This document shows positions 1 through 9,616 of a stretch of DNA of 64,000 nucleotides, piece after piece. The notes beneath the pieces were generated by a model. It searched no databases, had not been told where the DNA came from, and worked only from the letters and a program-made list of their open reading frames with translations. Source of the stretch: Epiperipatus broadwayi (taxonomy: Eukaryota > Onychophora > Udeonychophora > Euonychophora > Peripatidae). Numbering within the stretch: position 1 is the first letter of the stretch; each line of letters begins with the position of its first letter. The stretch lies in NCBI GenBank assembly GCA_028023455.1, contig JAQFVV010000063.1, positions 3,219,081 to 3,283,080 of the forward strand. The letters are read 5' to 3'. A program made the translations under genes and the position numbers.

Positions 1-653
1 AAACATAATTAAATAATGTTTCATAAGATTAGATTTAACACTCTGAATTGCCTGTGTAAAACATGATTCTAGTGTCTACAAATATTAATATTTCCAAAAT
101 TGTTTGTTTTTATTTAATTGAGTCAGAATTTAACAGATATTAGAATAACAGTTATTCATCAAGGTTTGGAATGTTTTTTTTTTTTACTTTTCAATAAATA
201 ATATAATGTTATAAATAAATTAAAAATAGATGGAAAAAATACTTTCTTAGAAATTTATATAATATATAAATTTGACAAGCGCAGTGTTTAAATTGTAGCT
301 ATATAGAAGGTAAACAAGCCTCCATACCAGCGCTATTATTGGCACAAAGTAAATTTTAATATTTCGTGTTAATAAGAATATTAAATTAAGAAATGGATTT
401 AAAGTGAATGATTTATATATTCACGCTCTCACTTCTAAACGCTTAAGATTGACTCATAAATTACCATGTGAGTTTGAAAATAAGACGTCATTCTTATTTA
501 CTTGAAGACCTTTTCTTGTGACTGGGGCAAGAGTAACCTTACAGTTTTATCATCTTGTTTAAAATGGCACTGGTGTGGAGGTTCATTTGCCTTCTATATA
601 GTTATAATATTGTTTACTAATATAACAAATATTGAGAAGGGAAACTAAATATG
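1..653. other. Unassigned AT-rich sequence
   Basis: No coding region, RNA gene or recognised repeat was found. The stretch is low-complexity A/T-rich sequence with short A and T runs. Confidence 0.5.
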
Positions 654-779
654 GGCTATAAAATTGAAACACACTCCTCTGTCAATAAATGTTTTAAAAG
701 TATATTTGATCCACTTATGCTTAGAGTAAAGACTAAGCTATGCTTTTATTGAGAGGGGTGTGTATGTTAATTTTATAGC
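654..779. repeat. Imperfect inverted repeat with a nested hairpin
   Basis: Arms at about 654-689 and 745-779 are inverted copies of each other (roughly 80% by eye, built around CACTCCTCTGTCAATAAA and its complement). The loop holds a second small hairpin, GCTTAG/CTAAGC, near 719-738. It looks like a small fold-back element; no target-site duplication was recognised. Confidence 0.5.
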
Positions 780-1017
780 ACATATGTAAAGGATGGTTTC
801 CTACCACAATGTTTCATATGTGTATAAATCATTATTATCAATTATTACTGATACAAAGTGGTATAATTGTTAAATTAAGATAAAAAAAATTTAAAACAAG
901 TCTTATTAAATTTTTATATTGGACTATTTCCATCATCTAATATGTGTATTGAACTTTATTTAAATATTCCAAATACACTCCACTGTTAGTAATAGCACAT
1001 CAAACAGATTAGTATAT

Positions 1018-1064
1018 GCACAATGTTTCAAGAGGTATTATTCTCCCCTCTTCTTCAGGTGTGC
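1018..1064 (-). ncRNA. Hammerhead-ribozyme-like motif at the 3' end of PLE copy A
   Basis: On the minus strand: core CTGAAGA, stem II AGAGG/CCTCT with an 11-base loop, then TGAAAC. GTGC just downstream can pair with GCAC just upstream as a short stem I. With stem III reduced to one A-U pair, the predicted cleavage site is the NUH triplet AUU. PLE terminal repeats are known to carry such minimal HHRs. The core is intact but the stems are short, so activity is uncertain. Confidence 0.6.
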
Positions 1065-1087
1065 TTGGCATGACCAGTGACAGTACT

Positions 1088-1171
1088 AGCATGGGATTTA
1101 AACCTGACCCTTAGATTCTTGAGTATTGAATTTTAAGGTAACTCTCTAACCAACTGAGCCATCCTACCAAA
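1088..1171 (-). repeat. tRNA-like sequence in PLE copy A tail
   Basis: The minus-strand sequence has an A-box-like TGGCTCAGTTGGTTAGAG and a B-box-like GGTTTAAATCC at tRNA-like spacing (RNA polymerase III promoter elements). The same stretch occurs in PLE copy B, where the B box is the better GGTTCGAATCC. No closed acceptor stem is seen, so it is a tRNA-derived piece and not a tRNA gene. Confidence 0.6.
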
Positions 1172-1235
1172 GGCAACAGTCTTGAGTAATTCCATATACT
1201 TATCTATAAAGTTCCTCATGATTTCCACTTTTTCC

Positions 1236-2530
1236 TAAGAGCAAAGTTGATTAGTGGTTTCCATACATTATGTATACTCACACTAGGTTGGCTTTTGGGA
1301 TTTTGATTTGCACTGTCATGTGAACAGCTTCCTTAAATTTTCTTCTTTGTAACTTTCCTCTCCTTCCAATATTTTTGTATTTTTCCAATTGAACATATGT
1401 TCATTGGCACATACATGGTCTTTTACCTTAGATACATCTGTTTTCTTTCTTCTAATCATCAGTTTGTGTTCTTGCAAGAACTTTTCAATTTGTAACTGCT
1501 CTCACTAATATATGTTCTTCCACAGTTAAATGGTATTTTATACATGCAGTTTTTTTTCTTTTCAACATTTCAAGTTCATGCTTTGTAGGTGTTAGAATTC
1601 CTCATAGGATAGTATGACTCTGAAAAGCTGTTCTGATGTTATACTGATTGCAGATTTTCCTTAATTTGTCTCATATCTTTGGAATGTATGGGTATGCTAC
1701 AGCGCCAATAATTGTCTTTTCTATTGATAATTCTTTTTGTTGTATATTTAATGTTTTCTTAATTACAGCTGATGAATAACCATTTTTCTAAGAGTTTGTT
1801 CTATATATTTTCTTTTTCCAAATCCCTTGTTTCTCAACAAACTTCTTTTTCTCTGTTCCATAGTGATAGTATAACTCCATGGTTTGTGTTTCTGATGTGA
1901 TTAGATATATAGGCTAGATATTTTCCTGTTTGTGTAGGTTTTTGGTAAACTGTAGTTTTGATTTTTCAATGAGGGAGACTTGTCATAAGAATATCTAAGA
2001 ATGGCAATTTTTGTTCTTGTTCTGATTCTATTGTGAATTTAATTGAAGAGGATATATATTGTTGATGTGTGTCTGGAAAGTGTGTAGCAGTGCTTCACCA
2101 TGTGGCCATACAACAAATGTATCATCCACATAGTGAATCCAAACTTTAGGTGGATATAAAGTTTTTATGGCTAAGATTTCAAGTTCTTCCATGTAAATAT
2201 TTCACAGGAGACAATGGTGAGCCCATAGCCATTCCTTGATTTTGTTGGAAGAATTCTGTGTTATATTGAAAGTAGGTTGTTTTTATGTAGAATGTTAATA
2301 GTTCTATTATACTATCAACAGGAACAGATGATCTTGTTTGTAAACTATTATCAACCATTTAATCTTTTTCTTATAATAGATAATGCTTCTTCACATGGTA
2401 CATTCGTGAATAAACTTTCCACATCAAAGCTTTCCAGTAAGTCAGTTCTTTCAATTTTTATGTTCTTGATTAATTCTGCAAAGTATCAAGAATCCCTGAC
2501 AAAGGGCTGGGTCTTGTATGCCAAAGGACT
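1236..2530 (-). pseudogene. Penelope-like element copy A: RT and GIY-YIG remnant
   Basis: PLEs encode a reverse transcriptase followed by a GIY-YIG endonuclease. Read on the minus strand, the piece starts inside the RT with residues like SPLAYKTQPFVRDS, then the RT motif A-like ESFDVESLFTNVP (about 2395-2460), and ends with a decayed GIY-YIG region (IPFNCGRTYISES, near 1510-1550). The RT catalytic centre and thumb are broken by stops and frameshifts, and everything upstream of the RT fragment is missing. The GIY-YIG signature is mutated (YIS rather than YIG). This copy cannot make a working protein. Its partner is the inverted copy at 2546-3660, which is truncated at nearly the same residue. 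Confidence 0.75.
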
Positions 2531-2545
2531 TGGAACTTTGAGAAG

Positions 2546-3660
2546 TTTTACCAAATTTTAGGTGAATCTCCTTTGGCACACAAGATCTAGTTCTTTGCCA
2601 GGGATTCTAGACATTTTGTAGAATTAATCAAGAACATGAAAATTGAAAGAACTGACTTACTGGTAAGCTTTGATGTCAAAAGTTTATTCATGAATGTACC
2701 ATGTGAAGAAGCATTGCCCATGAAGTTTGGCTTCACCATATAGATGATACATTTGTTGTATGGCCACAATGTGAAGCACTGCTACAGACTTTCTGGAAAC
2801 AATAAACAATATATCCTCTTTAATTAAATTCACAATAAAATCAGAACAAGAACAAAAATTAACATTTTTAAATGTTTTTGTAACACGACACCCGCATGGT
2901 AAAATCAAAACTACAGTTTACCAAAAATCTACATATACAGGAAAATACCTAGCCTATACATCCAATCACACCAGAAACACAAAACATGGAGTTATACTGT
3001 CACTATGAAACAGAGCAAAAGAAGTTTGTTCAAAAATGGGTGATTTGAAAAAAGAAAATATTTATATAGAACAAACTCTTATGAAAAATGGTATCCATCA
3101 GCTGTTATTAAGAAAACATTAAATAGACAACAAAAAGAACCATCAAGAGAAAAGATAATTATTGGTACTATAGGGTAACCATACATTCCAAAAATATCAG
3201 ACAAATTAAGAAAAATCTGCAATCTGTATAACATCAGAACAGCTTTCTATAACCATACTACCTTATGAGGAATTGTAACATCTACAAAGCATAAACTTGA
3301 AATACTGAAAAGAAAAAACTGCATCTATAAAATACCATGTGAATGTGGAAGAACATATATTGGTGAGACAAGTCATCTCATTGAAAAGCATTTGAAAGAA
3401 AAAAAATTGATGAGTAGAAGAGAGAAAACAAATGTGACTAAGGTAGTAGGCCATGTATGTGCCAATGAATATATGTTCAATTGGGAAAATACAAAAATAT
3501 TGGATAGAGAAAAAATAGCACAATGAAGAAAATTTAAAGAAGCTGCTCACATGATAATGGCAAAAAATCCCATAAGTCAATCTAGTGTGACTATATGTAA
3601 TGTATGGAAACCACTAATCAACTTTACTCTTAGGAAAAAGTGGAGAAATTATGAGGAATC
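2546..3660 (+). pseudogene. Penelope-like element copy B: RT and GIY-YIG remnant
   Basis: The plus-strand reading opens with SPLAHKI, passes through the RT motif A region LVSFDVKSLFMNVPCEEA (about 2660-2710), and loses frame repeatedly through the palm. A GIY-YIG endonuclease segment is readable at about 3330-3600, with IPCECGRTYIGETS carrying the conserved Tyr-Ile-Gly. It is followed by the family's C-terminal pattern (ENTKILDREKIAQ, then EAAHMIMAKNPISQSSV). Stops and frameshifts make it a pseudogene. It is 5'-truncated in the RT like copy A, so the two truncated ends face each other. The strand and reading frame are judged from this family match, not from open-frame length. Confidence 0.8.
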
Positions 3661-3698
3661 TTATAGATAAGTTTATCAAATTACTACAGATTGTTGCC

Positions 3699-3786
3699 TT
3701 TGGCAGGATGGCCCAGTTGCTTAGAGAATTATCTTAAAATTCAATACTCAAGAATCTAAGGGTCCAGGTTCGAATCCCATGCTAGT
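3699..3786 (+). repeat. tRNA-like sequence in PLE copy B tail
   Basis: A-box-like ATGGCCCAGTTG at 3708-3719 and a consensus B box GGTTCGAATCC at 3767-3777. It lies between the GIY-YIG remnant and the HHR-like motif, in the same place and orientation as in copy A, so it belongs to the element and is not a chance insertion. Confidence 0.65.
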
Positions 3787-3806
3787 ACTGTCACAGGTCA
3801 TGCCAG

Positions 3807-3853
3807 CAACACCTGAAAAAGAGGGGAGAATAATACCTCTCAAAACATTGTGC
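3807..3853 (+). ncRNA. Degenerate hammerhead-like motif at the 3' end of PLE copy B
   Basis: Same position as the motif in copy A. The stem II arms (AGAGG/CCTCT) are kept, but the cores have drifted (CTGAAAA and CAAAAC in place of CTGAAGA and TGAAAC). It is probably inactive. Confidence 0.5.
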
Positions 3854-4112
3854 ATATACTATCCTGTTTGAAGTACTAACAGTTGAATGTATTTGGAATA
3901 TTTAAATAAATTTTTTAAAGACAGTCAATACACATATTAGATGATGGAAATAGTCTAATATTGAAATACAACTAGAACACCATCATCACAAACCTTCAGG
4001 AAAACACCAAGACTTATTATGTATGTCAAAAAAAGTTAAGAATACTTAGTTCTGTCTTATTTAAATGAACAATTAAAAGCATGATGCAATAAATAACCAA
4101 AGGAATATTTAA

Positions 4113-4738
4113 TTAGAGTGGATTTGAACCCAGACATTTAAGCTCCCTTGAGTCATCCACTCCATCTTATAAAACCAACACACACACAATCAAAAAAGAC
4201 AAATGATGCCCAATATACATATTTTGTGATGATCCAACACATCAGTTGACCCAGATCATCATCTTCCACACACACATATATATATAATCAGTGCTCAATT
4301 TATATTAAGATAGAAAAATTTCAAACCCTAATGGACATGTTCAAAGCCCTTGTTTGCCAAATATTTGTTGTGTCAGATTGACTTACAATCAACTTGGATA
4401 TAACATAACAAATTTGGCAAAAAAAAAGTTTTGAACATGCCATGCCATCATCAGATTTTTAGATGTGGATGGCTTAAGAGTTGGAGAGTGGAGAAGATTG
4501 GAGACTATCCATTAGGGTTTGAAGATTTGCTATCTTAATATAAACTGAGCACTGATTATACAGGTATGTGAGAGATGATGATCTAGACCAACTGATGAGT
4601 GCTGATTTAGCATGAAATAAATATATTGGAAATAGTTTATTTTTTTCACATGTGTGTGGTCATGTGTGTTGGTTGTACAAGATGGAATGGATGACTGAAG
4701 AGAGCTTGAAAGTCTGGGTTCAAATCCCCTCTAATTAC
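4113..4738. repeat. Palindromic SINE-like element with tRNA-like ends and an HHR
   Basis: Arms at about 4113-4373 and 4399-4738 are inverted copies. Each outer end has a tRNA B-box-like sequence (GGGTTCAAATCCCC at 4717-4730, its complement near 4122). The right arm is longer and keeps a segment (4445-4510) absent from the left. The right arm also carries the HHR at 4588-4629. Related arms occur at 42355-42560 and 45840-46140. Confidence 0.7.
4588..4629 (+). ncRNA. Type I hammerhead ribozyme, second family (predicted intact)
   Basis: Order on the plus strand: stem I CCAA; core CTGATGA (4592-4598); stem II GTGCT, loop GATTT, AGCAT; core GAAA (4614-4617); two-pair stem III AU/AU with loop AAAU (4619-4622); cleavage triplet AUA ending at 4625; stem I return TTGG. 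All conserved positions of the minimal type I fold are present. Stem I is only 4 bp, so activity is a prediction. Confidence 0.65.
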
Positions 4739-5456
4739 ATCTAGCTTAGAGTATAAATACTATTATATGTATTTAAATATTGCAAAGAAATATTTATAAA
4801 TGGATCATTTTAAATAATATTATAAATTTAATAATAAAAATGTAGTTTTCTTCATTTTTAAAAGGGAGAATGAAAAATGAAGTGAAATGACGCAATAACT
4901 TTTTAATAGATAAATAAATATTAACTATAATTAATAATTAAAAACTGTCATAAAAAGTAACTAATTTAACATATCACATCATTTTTATGTGCAAAATGTT
5001 TTAAATAAAGTACATTATGGCAAGGAAAAATACATTAAAAAAAAAAAAAAAAAGAGAAAGAAAGCAGTATTTAATTAAATTAAAAACTAAATACTTTATG
5101 AAAGTATTCATATTCTTAATTATAAGAAAATTAAAAATAGTTTTATACAAATATAAATATTTATTATTAATATTATTTATACAAACAATTTAAGTAAATA
5201 ATAACAAGAAAGATTCAAAATAAGCAAATTGTTATTGCTGGTTTGAGTGCACATATGAAAATAAATAATTATATATTTACTTACAGTTATAAAAAATATA
5301 TAGCATCATCATTTTCGACCATTATCATCCTATTGCTGGATGATAGTCTCTTTGGGTTTATTTTAACTCTTTCAATTCGTAGCCTTTTCTTTTTCACAAC
5401 ATTCCAGAAAACAATCAAAATCACACTTTTCTTTATTTTGCCATAATATCCTATAC

Positions 5457-5716
5457 ATACAATTTATCCAAACCACTTTTTAGCAAAACTTATTATTTGT
5501 ACATATACATACACCTATGTTTCAACTGATCTGTAGTCTTCTTCAGAGCCAGTTTATTTTATTCTTTTAAAAAAAGAAAAAAGAACATTTTTTTAGAGAG
5601 AATAAAATAAACTGGCTCTGAAGAAGACTGCAGGTCAATCAAAACGTAGGTGTATATATATGTACAAATAAAGAGTTTTGCTAAAAAGTGTTTGAAGTGG
5701 ATTGGATAAATTGTAT
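5457..5716. repeat. Palindromic PLE-terminus-like element with HHR-like motifs in both arms
   Basis: Arms at about 5457-5568 and 5602-5716 are inverted copies around a short A/T-rich centre. Each arm contains an HHR-like string, CTGAAGA then a short stem and TGAAAC/CAAAAC (minus at 5515-5552, plus at 5618-5650). The right arm ends in CAAATAAAGAGTTTTGC, typical of the 3' end of PLE families. It has no coding sequence, so it is either a non-autonomous or a solo-terminus copy. Confidence 0.6.
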
Positions 5717-5989
5717 TCCAGAAAACACTTTCAGTCTAACATGTGATCCCTTTCTATATCTTAAAAACTTTTGATATCCAGTTTAGACTTTAGTTGTTCA
5801 TGTATTTTTATTTCATGTAGCAATATGCTCTGTTCAGACTTCTTTCACTCTTTTCACTCTCTCATTGATATGAAAACAGCTTGTTTTCTATATGAGCATC
5901 CTGCTTTTAATGCCTGTTTATTAATCTTAATACACATGTTTCATACTTCACTGAGTCTACAATATCCAATTTTTTAAAATTAAATGTCC

Positions 5990-6165
5990 AAATGCTTTGT
6001 ATTTTTATATTGGACTATTTTTGTCATCTAATATGCATATTGAATGTCTTTAGAAAAAATTTAACTTTATTTAAATATTCCAAATACATTCCATTGTTAG
6101 TAATAGCACATCAAACAGATTAGTATATGCACAACATTTCACAAACTTTCAGGAAAACAATATTT
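5990..6165 (-). mobile_element. Solo PLE 3' terminus
   Basis: It matches the left end of the PLE pair at 914-1040 (TATTGGACTATTTTTGTCATC, then ATTCCAAATACATTCC and TTAGTAATAGCACATC) but stops before the HHR and coding part. It is read as a severely 5'-truncated PLE copy on the minus strand. Confidence 0.6.
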
Positions 6166-7440
6166 TTCTTTGATTTTAAATTATTTCTATTCTAGGACTT
6201 CTTTTCAAGTTTAATTCTATGATTAATTTATATATTATGATTCTATCCATATTAATAATTTCAATAAAGACCACAACTTTTAACTTATTTTATTTCATTT
6301 TTTAAATTTACTGAATACTATTGTAGTGTTGTTGTTTTTTTGTTTTTTTTGTATTTTTAATTTTTGCTTTTTCATGTAAGATTTTTTTTATAAATCTTGT
6401 CCTTATTTGTAAAAATAACCACTTCATAAGATCCAGTTGGAAAATATTAATTTATTTTTGATTTATTTATTTCCCATTTTAATTCACAAAATTATTTTTA
6501 TACATCAATAAAACTGTTTAGAAAACAGAATGTCATAGAATCAAATGACTTGGTAATCTAACAAAATCTAATGGGTTCTTTCTCTAGATGACTGATGAAG
6601 TTTCTAATATTTTTCTAGTTATCTGTTATACTCTTATCGTATAAATATATAACTTTATCAACAATTTCTATTTCTTTAACAGCTTTTTTAATATATATAT
6701 ATATATATAATAATTCACTTGTTTCTTTGAGATTTTTTTATTCTTCACAAGTTTAATAATATATCTCACTTCTTCATTAATATTTAATTTGATATTGTTA
6801 TTATTGTAAGAATTATCTTTTCCCATTCTTTTTTACTTTGTACTTTTTTTTAAAATTCTTTGACACATTTCATGAAATCTCTATTTCTGATTACATAATA
6901 TCTCTCTTTTTATTTTTGGAATATCTTTTCTTCTAATACCCAAAGAATTCTTTATATCTTTGCCACTTTTGTATTCTACACCTTTTTTCTTACAATTTCA
7001 CAAATAATTAATTAATTCTTTGATAATCCTTGAAAATATTTTTGTTTTAGTGAATAATGATGTTATTTTTTATGTACTGCTATCTTTTTTTATTCTATTT
7101 GCTTTTATAAATTTGTATAATAGATTTCTTTTCAAGATCAGTAGATTTATAGATAAAAAAACAAACCACATTGAAGCTAGTATACTAACACTATATTTTC
7201 AAACTTCTATGTTTTAATTAAGGCTTGCAATTTAAAATTATGAAGCGATTCTTTAAATTGGATATTTTTATCATAATGTTAATTATTAGAAAGATGCTTA
7301 CATTATCAAATGCAGTCATGCGAATTTTTGCTTTATTTTTAAAAAGTTGATTAATATTATTTTCTTTATCTTTCTTATTGTATTGCCAAATCCATATAAT
7401 ATTAATATCATTTACATTCTTTATTGCTTTTACAATGCTT
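6166..7440. other. Unassigned T-rich sequence
   Basis: Low-complexity, T-rich sequence with a short (AT)n run near 6691-6709. Phrases near 6410-7140 resemble heavily decayed PLE RT or LINE on the minus strand, but I could not align enough residues to name it. Confidence 0.3.
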
Positions 7441-7444
7441 CATG

Positions 7445-7522
7445 CACTATTGATGGTTTTGATTACCTCAGAAATCTTACTTCTGAAGAAGATTGCTGGG
7501 GCAATCAAAACCGTCAATAGTG
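7445..7522. repeat. Small hairpin with an HHR-like core
   Basis: Arms 7445-7465 and 7502-7522 (CACTATTGATGGTTTTGATTA and its complement) flank CTGAAGA at 7483-7489. GATTGC/GCAATC forms a strong six-pair stem II. The second core reads AAAAC in place of GAAAC, so it looks like an inactivated hammerhead. It resembles the PLE-type termini at 5457-5716. Confidence 0.5.
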
Positions 7523-8063
7523 AGTTGTAATTATATGAAGTATTTTAACAGCAATAAAGAACGTAAATGGTATTAATGTACAGTAATAGTATTTTCATAT
7601 ATTATATATAAGGCTGCAATTTATTGAGTTAATGCAATTATGATAATGCTTTTTAAATCTGTATATTGATTTTATTTTGTTAAATGAAAATAATAAGTGA
7701 GTATATTCCTTGTACCTTTAAGGCTCAGATTAGTCAAGACTTTTTGTCACTCATTAAAATTCTGCCTTTAAATCACTTTATTGCCTACAAAGTTCTATAT
7801 TCAATGGGAAGAGAATGTTACATGTTCCATTTTAAATAAATTTTCATTAACGAATCATATTTTTTTACTTAGAGATTCTTTAAACAGTATTACTATAAAT
7901 CACTAAACATCACAAGATCACCATTTCTTATGCTTGCTCATAACTGTTATTAAAACAGGCCAAACTCTTCATACAGTATTGCCACTCAGTGCAAACAAGA
8001 GTAACTAATGGATTCCATAAGGCATGTGCATAAAATTCCCATCTAGTACTTACTCATCTATTA

Positions 8064-8105
8064 TCCCCAAACTAGTTTCTGGTTTGTGACCTTCGTCAGT
8101 GAGGA
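8064..8105 (-). ncRNA. Hammerhead ribozyme, main family, locus 1 minus unit
   Basis: The minus-strand core is CTGACGA, stem II GGT/ACC, GAAAC, two-pair stem III AC/GU with loop UA, cleavage triplet GUU and stem I TCCTCA/TGGGGA. All conserved HHR positions are kept, so it may still be active. Confidence 0.7.
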
Positions 8106-8280
8106 GACTTGGGTCTGAAAGCACTGCACTTAGATCTTTAAGATCTAATGCAATGCTCCAGCAGCCACCTTTTACCTCTACTTAACTATAAAACTATGAG
8201 AATAAAATTGAAAACACATTAATATTTTAATATTTGCATTAGATCCTAAGATCTAGGTGCAGTGCTCTCAGATCCAAGGC

Positions 8281-8322
8281 TCCTCATTGATGAAGTCCAC
8301 AAGCCAGAAACTAGTCTGGGGA
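8281..8322 (+). ncRNA. Hammerhead motif, main family, locus 1 first plus unit (core mutated)
   Basis: Same layout as the copy at 8730-8771, but the first core base is changed (TTGATGA). Stem II is also weakened (GTC against GCC). It is probably inactive. Confidence 0.6.
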
Positions 8323-8500
8323 TATTGAATGAGTAGATGGGGATTTTATGCACAACCTTTCTGGCATCCATTGATTACTCTGGCTTGCACTGAGTGGCAA
8401 TACTGTATGGAGAGTTTTGCCTGTTTTAATAACAGTTATGAACAAGCATAAGAATTTGTGATCATGTGATGTTTAGTGGTTTAATACCAATCCTGCCTAA

Positions 8501-8585
8501 TAGGATAGTGTTGGCTATGGTTATTAAAGAACGAAAGATATCAAAATGTAAGAGTACTGAACTGAGTTCAGACCCATATGACTAT
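8501..8585 (+). repeat. Possible tRNA-like head within the HHR unit
   Basis: TTGGCTATGGTTATTAAAGA resembles an A box and GAGTTCAGACCC resembles a B box (two mismatches), about 45 bases apart. The same string recurs in the other long copies (about 37450, 40030, 50640). This could be an internal polymerase III promoter, but the match is imperfect. Confidence 0.35.
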
Positions 8586-8729
8586 ATAGGTTAATGAGCT
8601 TAGATTGAAAATATTAATGTGTTATCAATTTTATTCTTATAGTTTTGTAGTTAAGTAGAGATAAATGGTGCCTGCTGGAGGATTGCATTATATACTAAGA
8701 TCTAGATGCAGGGCTCTCAGATCCAAGGC

Positions 8730-8771
8730 TCCTCACTGATGAAGGCCACAAGCCAGAAACTAGTCTGGGGA
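8730..8771 (+). ncRNA. Hammerhead ribozyme, main family, locus 1 second plus unit (predicted intact)
   Basis: Stem I TCCTCA (8730-8735) pairs with TGGGGA (8766-8771). Core CTGATGA is at 8736-8742. Stem II is GGC/GCC with loop CACAA and a flanking A-A. GAAAC is at 8756-8760, the stem III loop is UA, and the cleavage triplet GTC is at 8763-8765. This is a complete minimal type I hammerhead. Confidence 0.75.
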
Positions 8772-8889
8772 TAAGTAAGCACTAGATGGGGATTTTTTGC
8801 ACAAGCTTTCTGCATCCATTGATTACTCTGTTTTGCACTGAATGGCAATACTGTATGGAGAGTTTTGCCTGTTTTAATTACTATAAATA

Positions 8890-9615
8890 CAATATGCTCT
8901 TTAAAAATTACATACCTTGAAAATTCAAAGTGATAATTTAATTGTTTAACAGATTTTGAAACCTTGTATAAGTAGTAATTGCTTCTGAAAAACAATCCAT
9001 CAAATTTCTCATTTTTAATGCAATATTTTGTCTTTGTAGAGGGCCAGTGTATAAGCTATATAATAACCTTCTCCTTAGGTAATAACTTTTTTTACATTAT
9101 GACCCCTATCTATAACTCAATTCATAAAATGGTCTTATTTTATCCAAGTAACTATACAGAGATTTTTTGAGACTAAATAGTAATCCATTTGTTGTACAAA
9201 ATTCAATAAGAATGCAGTTCATTTGAGTTCATACAACCAATTCTATTATTTCCAGTAACTTTGAGTCAATGTTTTACTATTCTCACTAACATTAAATGTT
9301 GATTTTTTAATGGTATTTATGTAGTAACATTAATCATCCATTCAAGCTATTGTGCACTTTTACGAGTGTTAAATAATAAATGAGTACTTCCACTTCCAAC
9401 ACAAGATATAGTATTTAGGAAAGAATAAAATGAATTCACTTATTCAATCCAACCCAAATGCTTATATATGGGCAAATCTTAAGTACTGTAAGTGAAAGTG
9501 TGAGGCTAGACCACTCACTTTAAACCACTGTGTACAATATCTGAATGAATGATGTCGACGAAATTTTCTAGAATTTACTAGACATCACTCACAAATGAAA
9601 CTTTAAACATATGTA
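8890..9615. other. Unassigned AT-rich sequence
   Basis: No gene seen. A short stretch near 9341-9370 (CATCCATTCAAGCTATTGTG) repeats part of the hairpin at 9617-9770. Confidence 0.4.
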
Positions 9616-9616
9616 A

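Larger units (their letters stand above)
914..3965. repeat. Head-to-head pair of Penelope-like elements (about 3 kb palindrome)
   Basis: The left half (914-2530, minus strand) and right half (about 2546-3965, plus strand) are inverted copies. Both run from the same point in the PLE reverse transcriptase through a GIY-YIG endonuclease remnant, a tRNA-like stretch, an HHR-like motif and a shared terminus (TATTGGACTATTTCCATC on the left, its complement on the right). The centre lies near 2531-2566. Head-to-head dimers are known for Penelope-like elements. Both copies are frame-disrupted. No clear flanking duplication was found. Confidence 0.8.
7901..8876. mobile_element. HHR-family element, locus 1 (retrozyme-like, inverted plus tandem units)
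   Basis: Flanked by a perfect 12 bp duplication ATTACTATAAAT (7889-7900 and 8877-8888). It holds one minus-oriented part unit followed by two plus-oriented units head to tail. The two plus HHRs (8281-8322 and 8730-8771) are 449 bp apart, which gives the unit length. It has no coding capacity. It starts with the ACATCAC..GATCA end and finishes with GAGTTTTGCCTGTTTTA. The structure resembles animal retrozymes and PLE terminal-repeat dimers. Confidence 0.8.

Noticed and set aside
2277-2561. Open frames of 60-100 codons scattered over the AT-rich part (for example 2277-2561 plus, 7020-7217, 12169-12438, 19179-19415, 25589-25942)
   Set aside because: They lack domains, are rich in Phe/Ile/Tyr/Lys as expected by chance in this composition, or lie opposite the real PLE or LINE strand.
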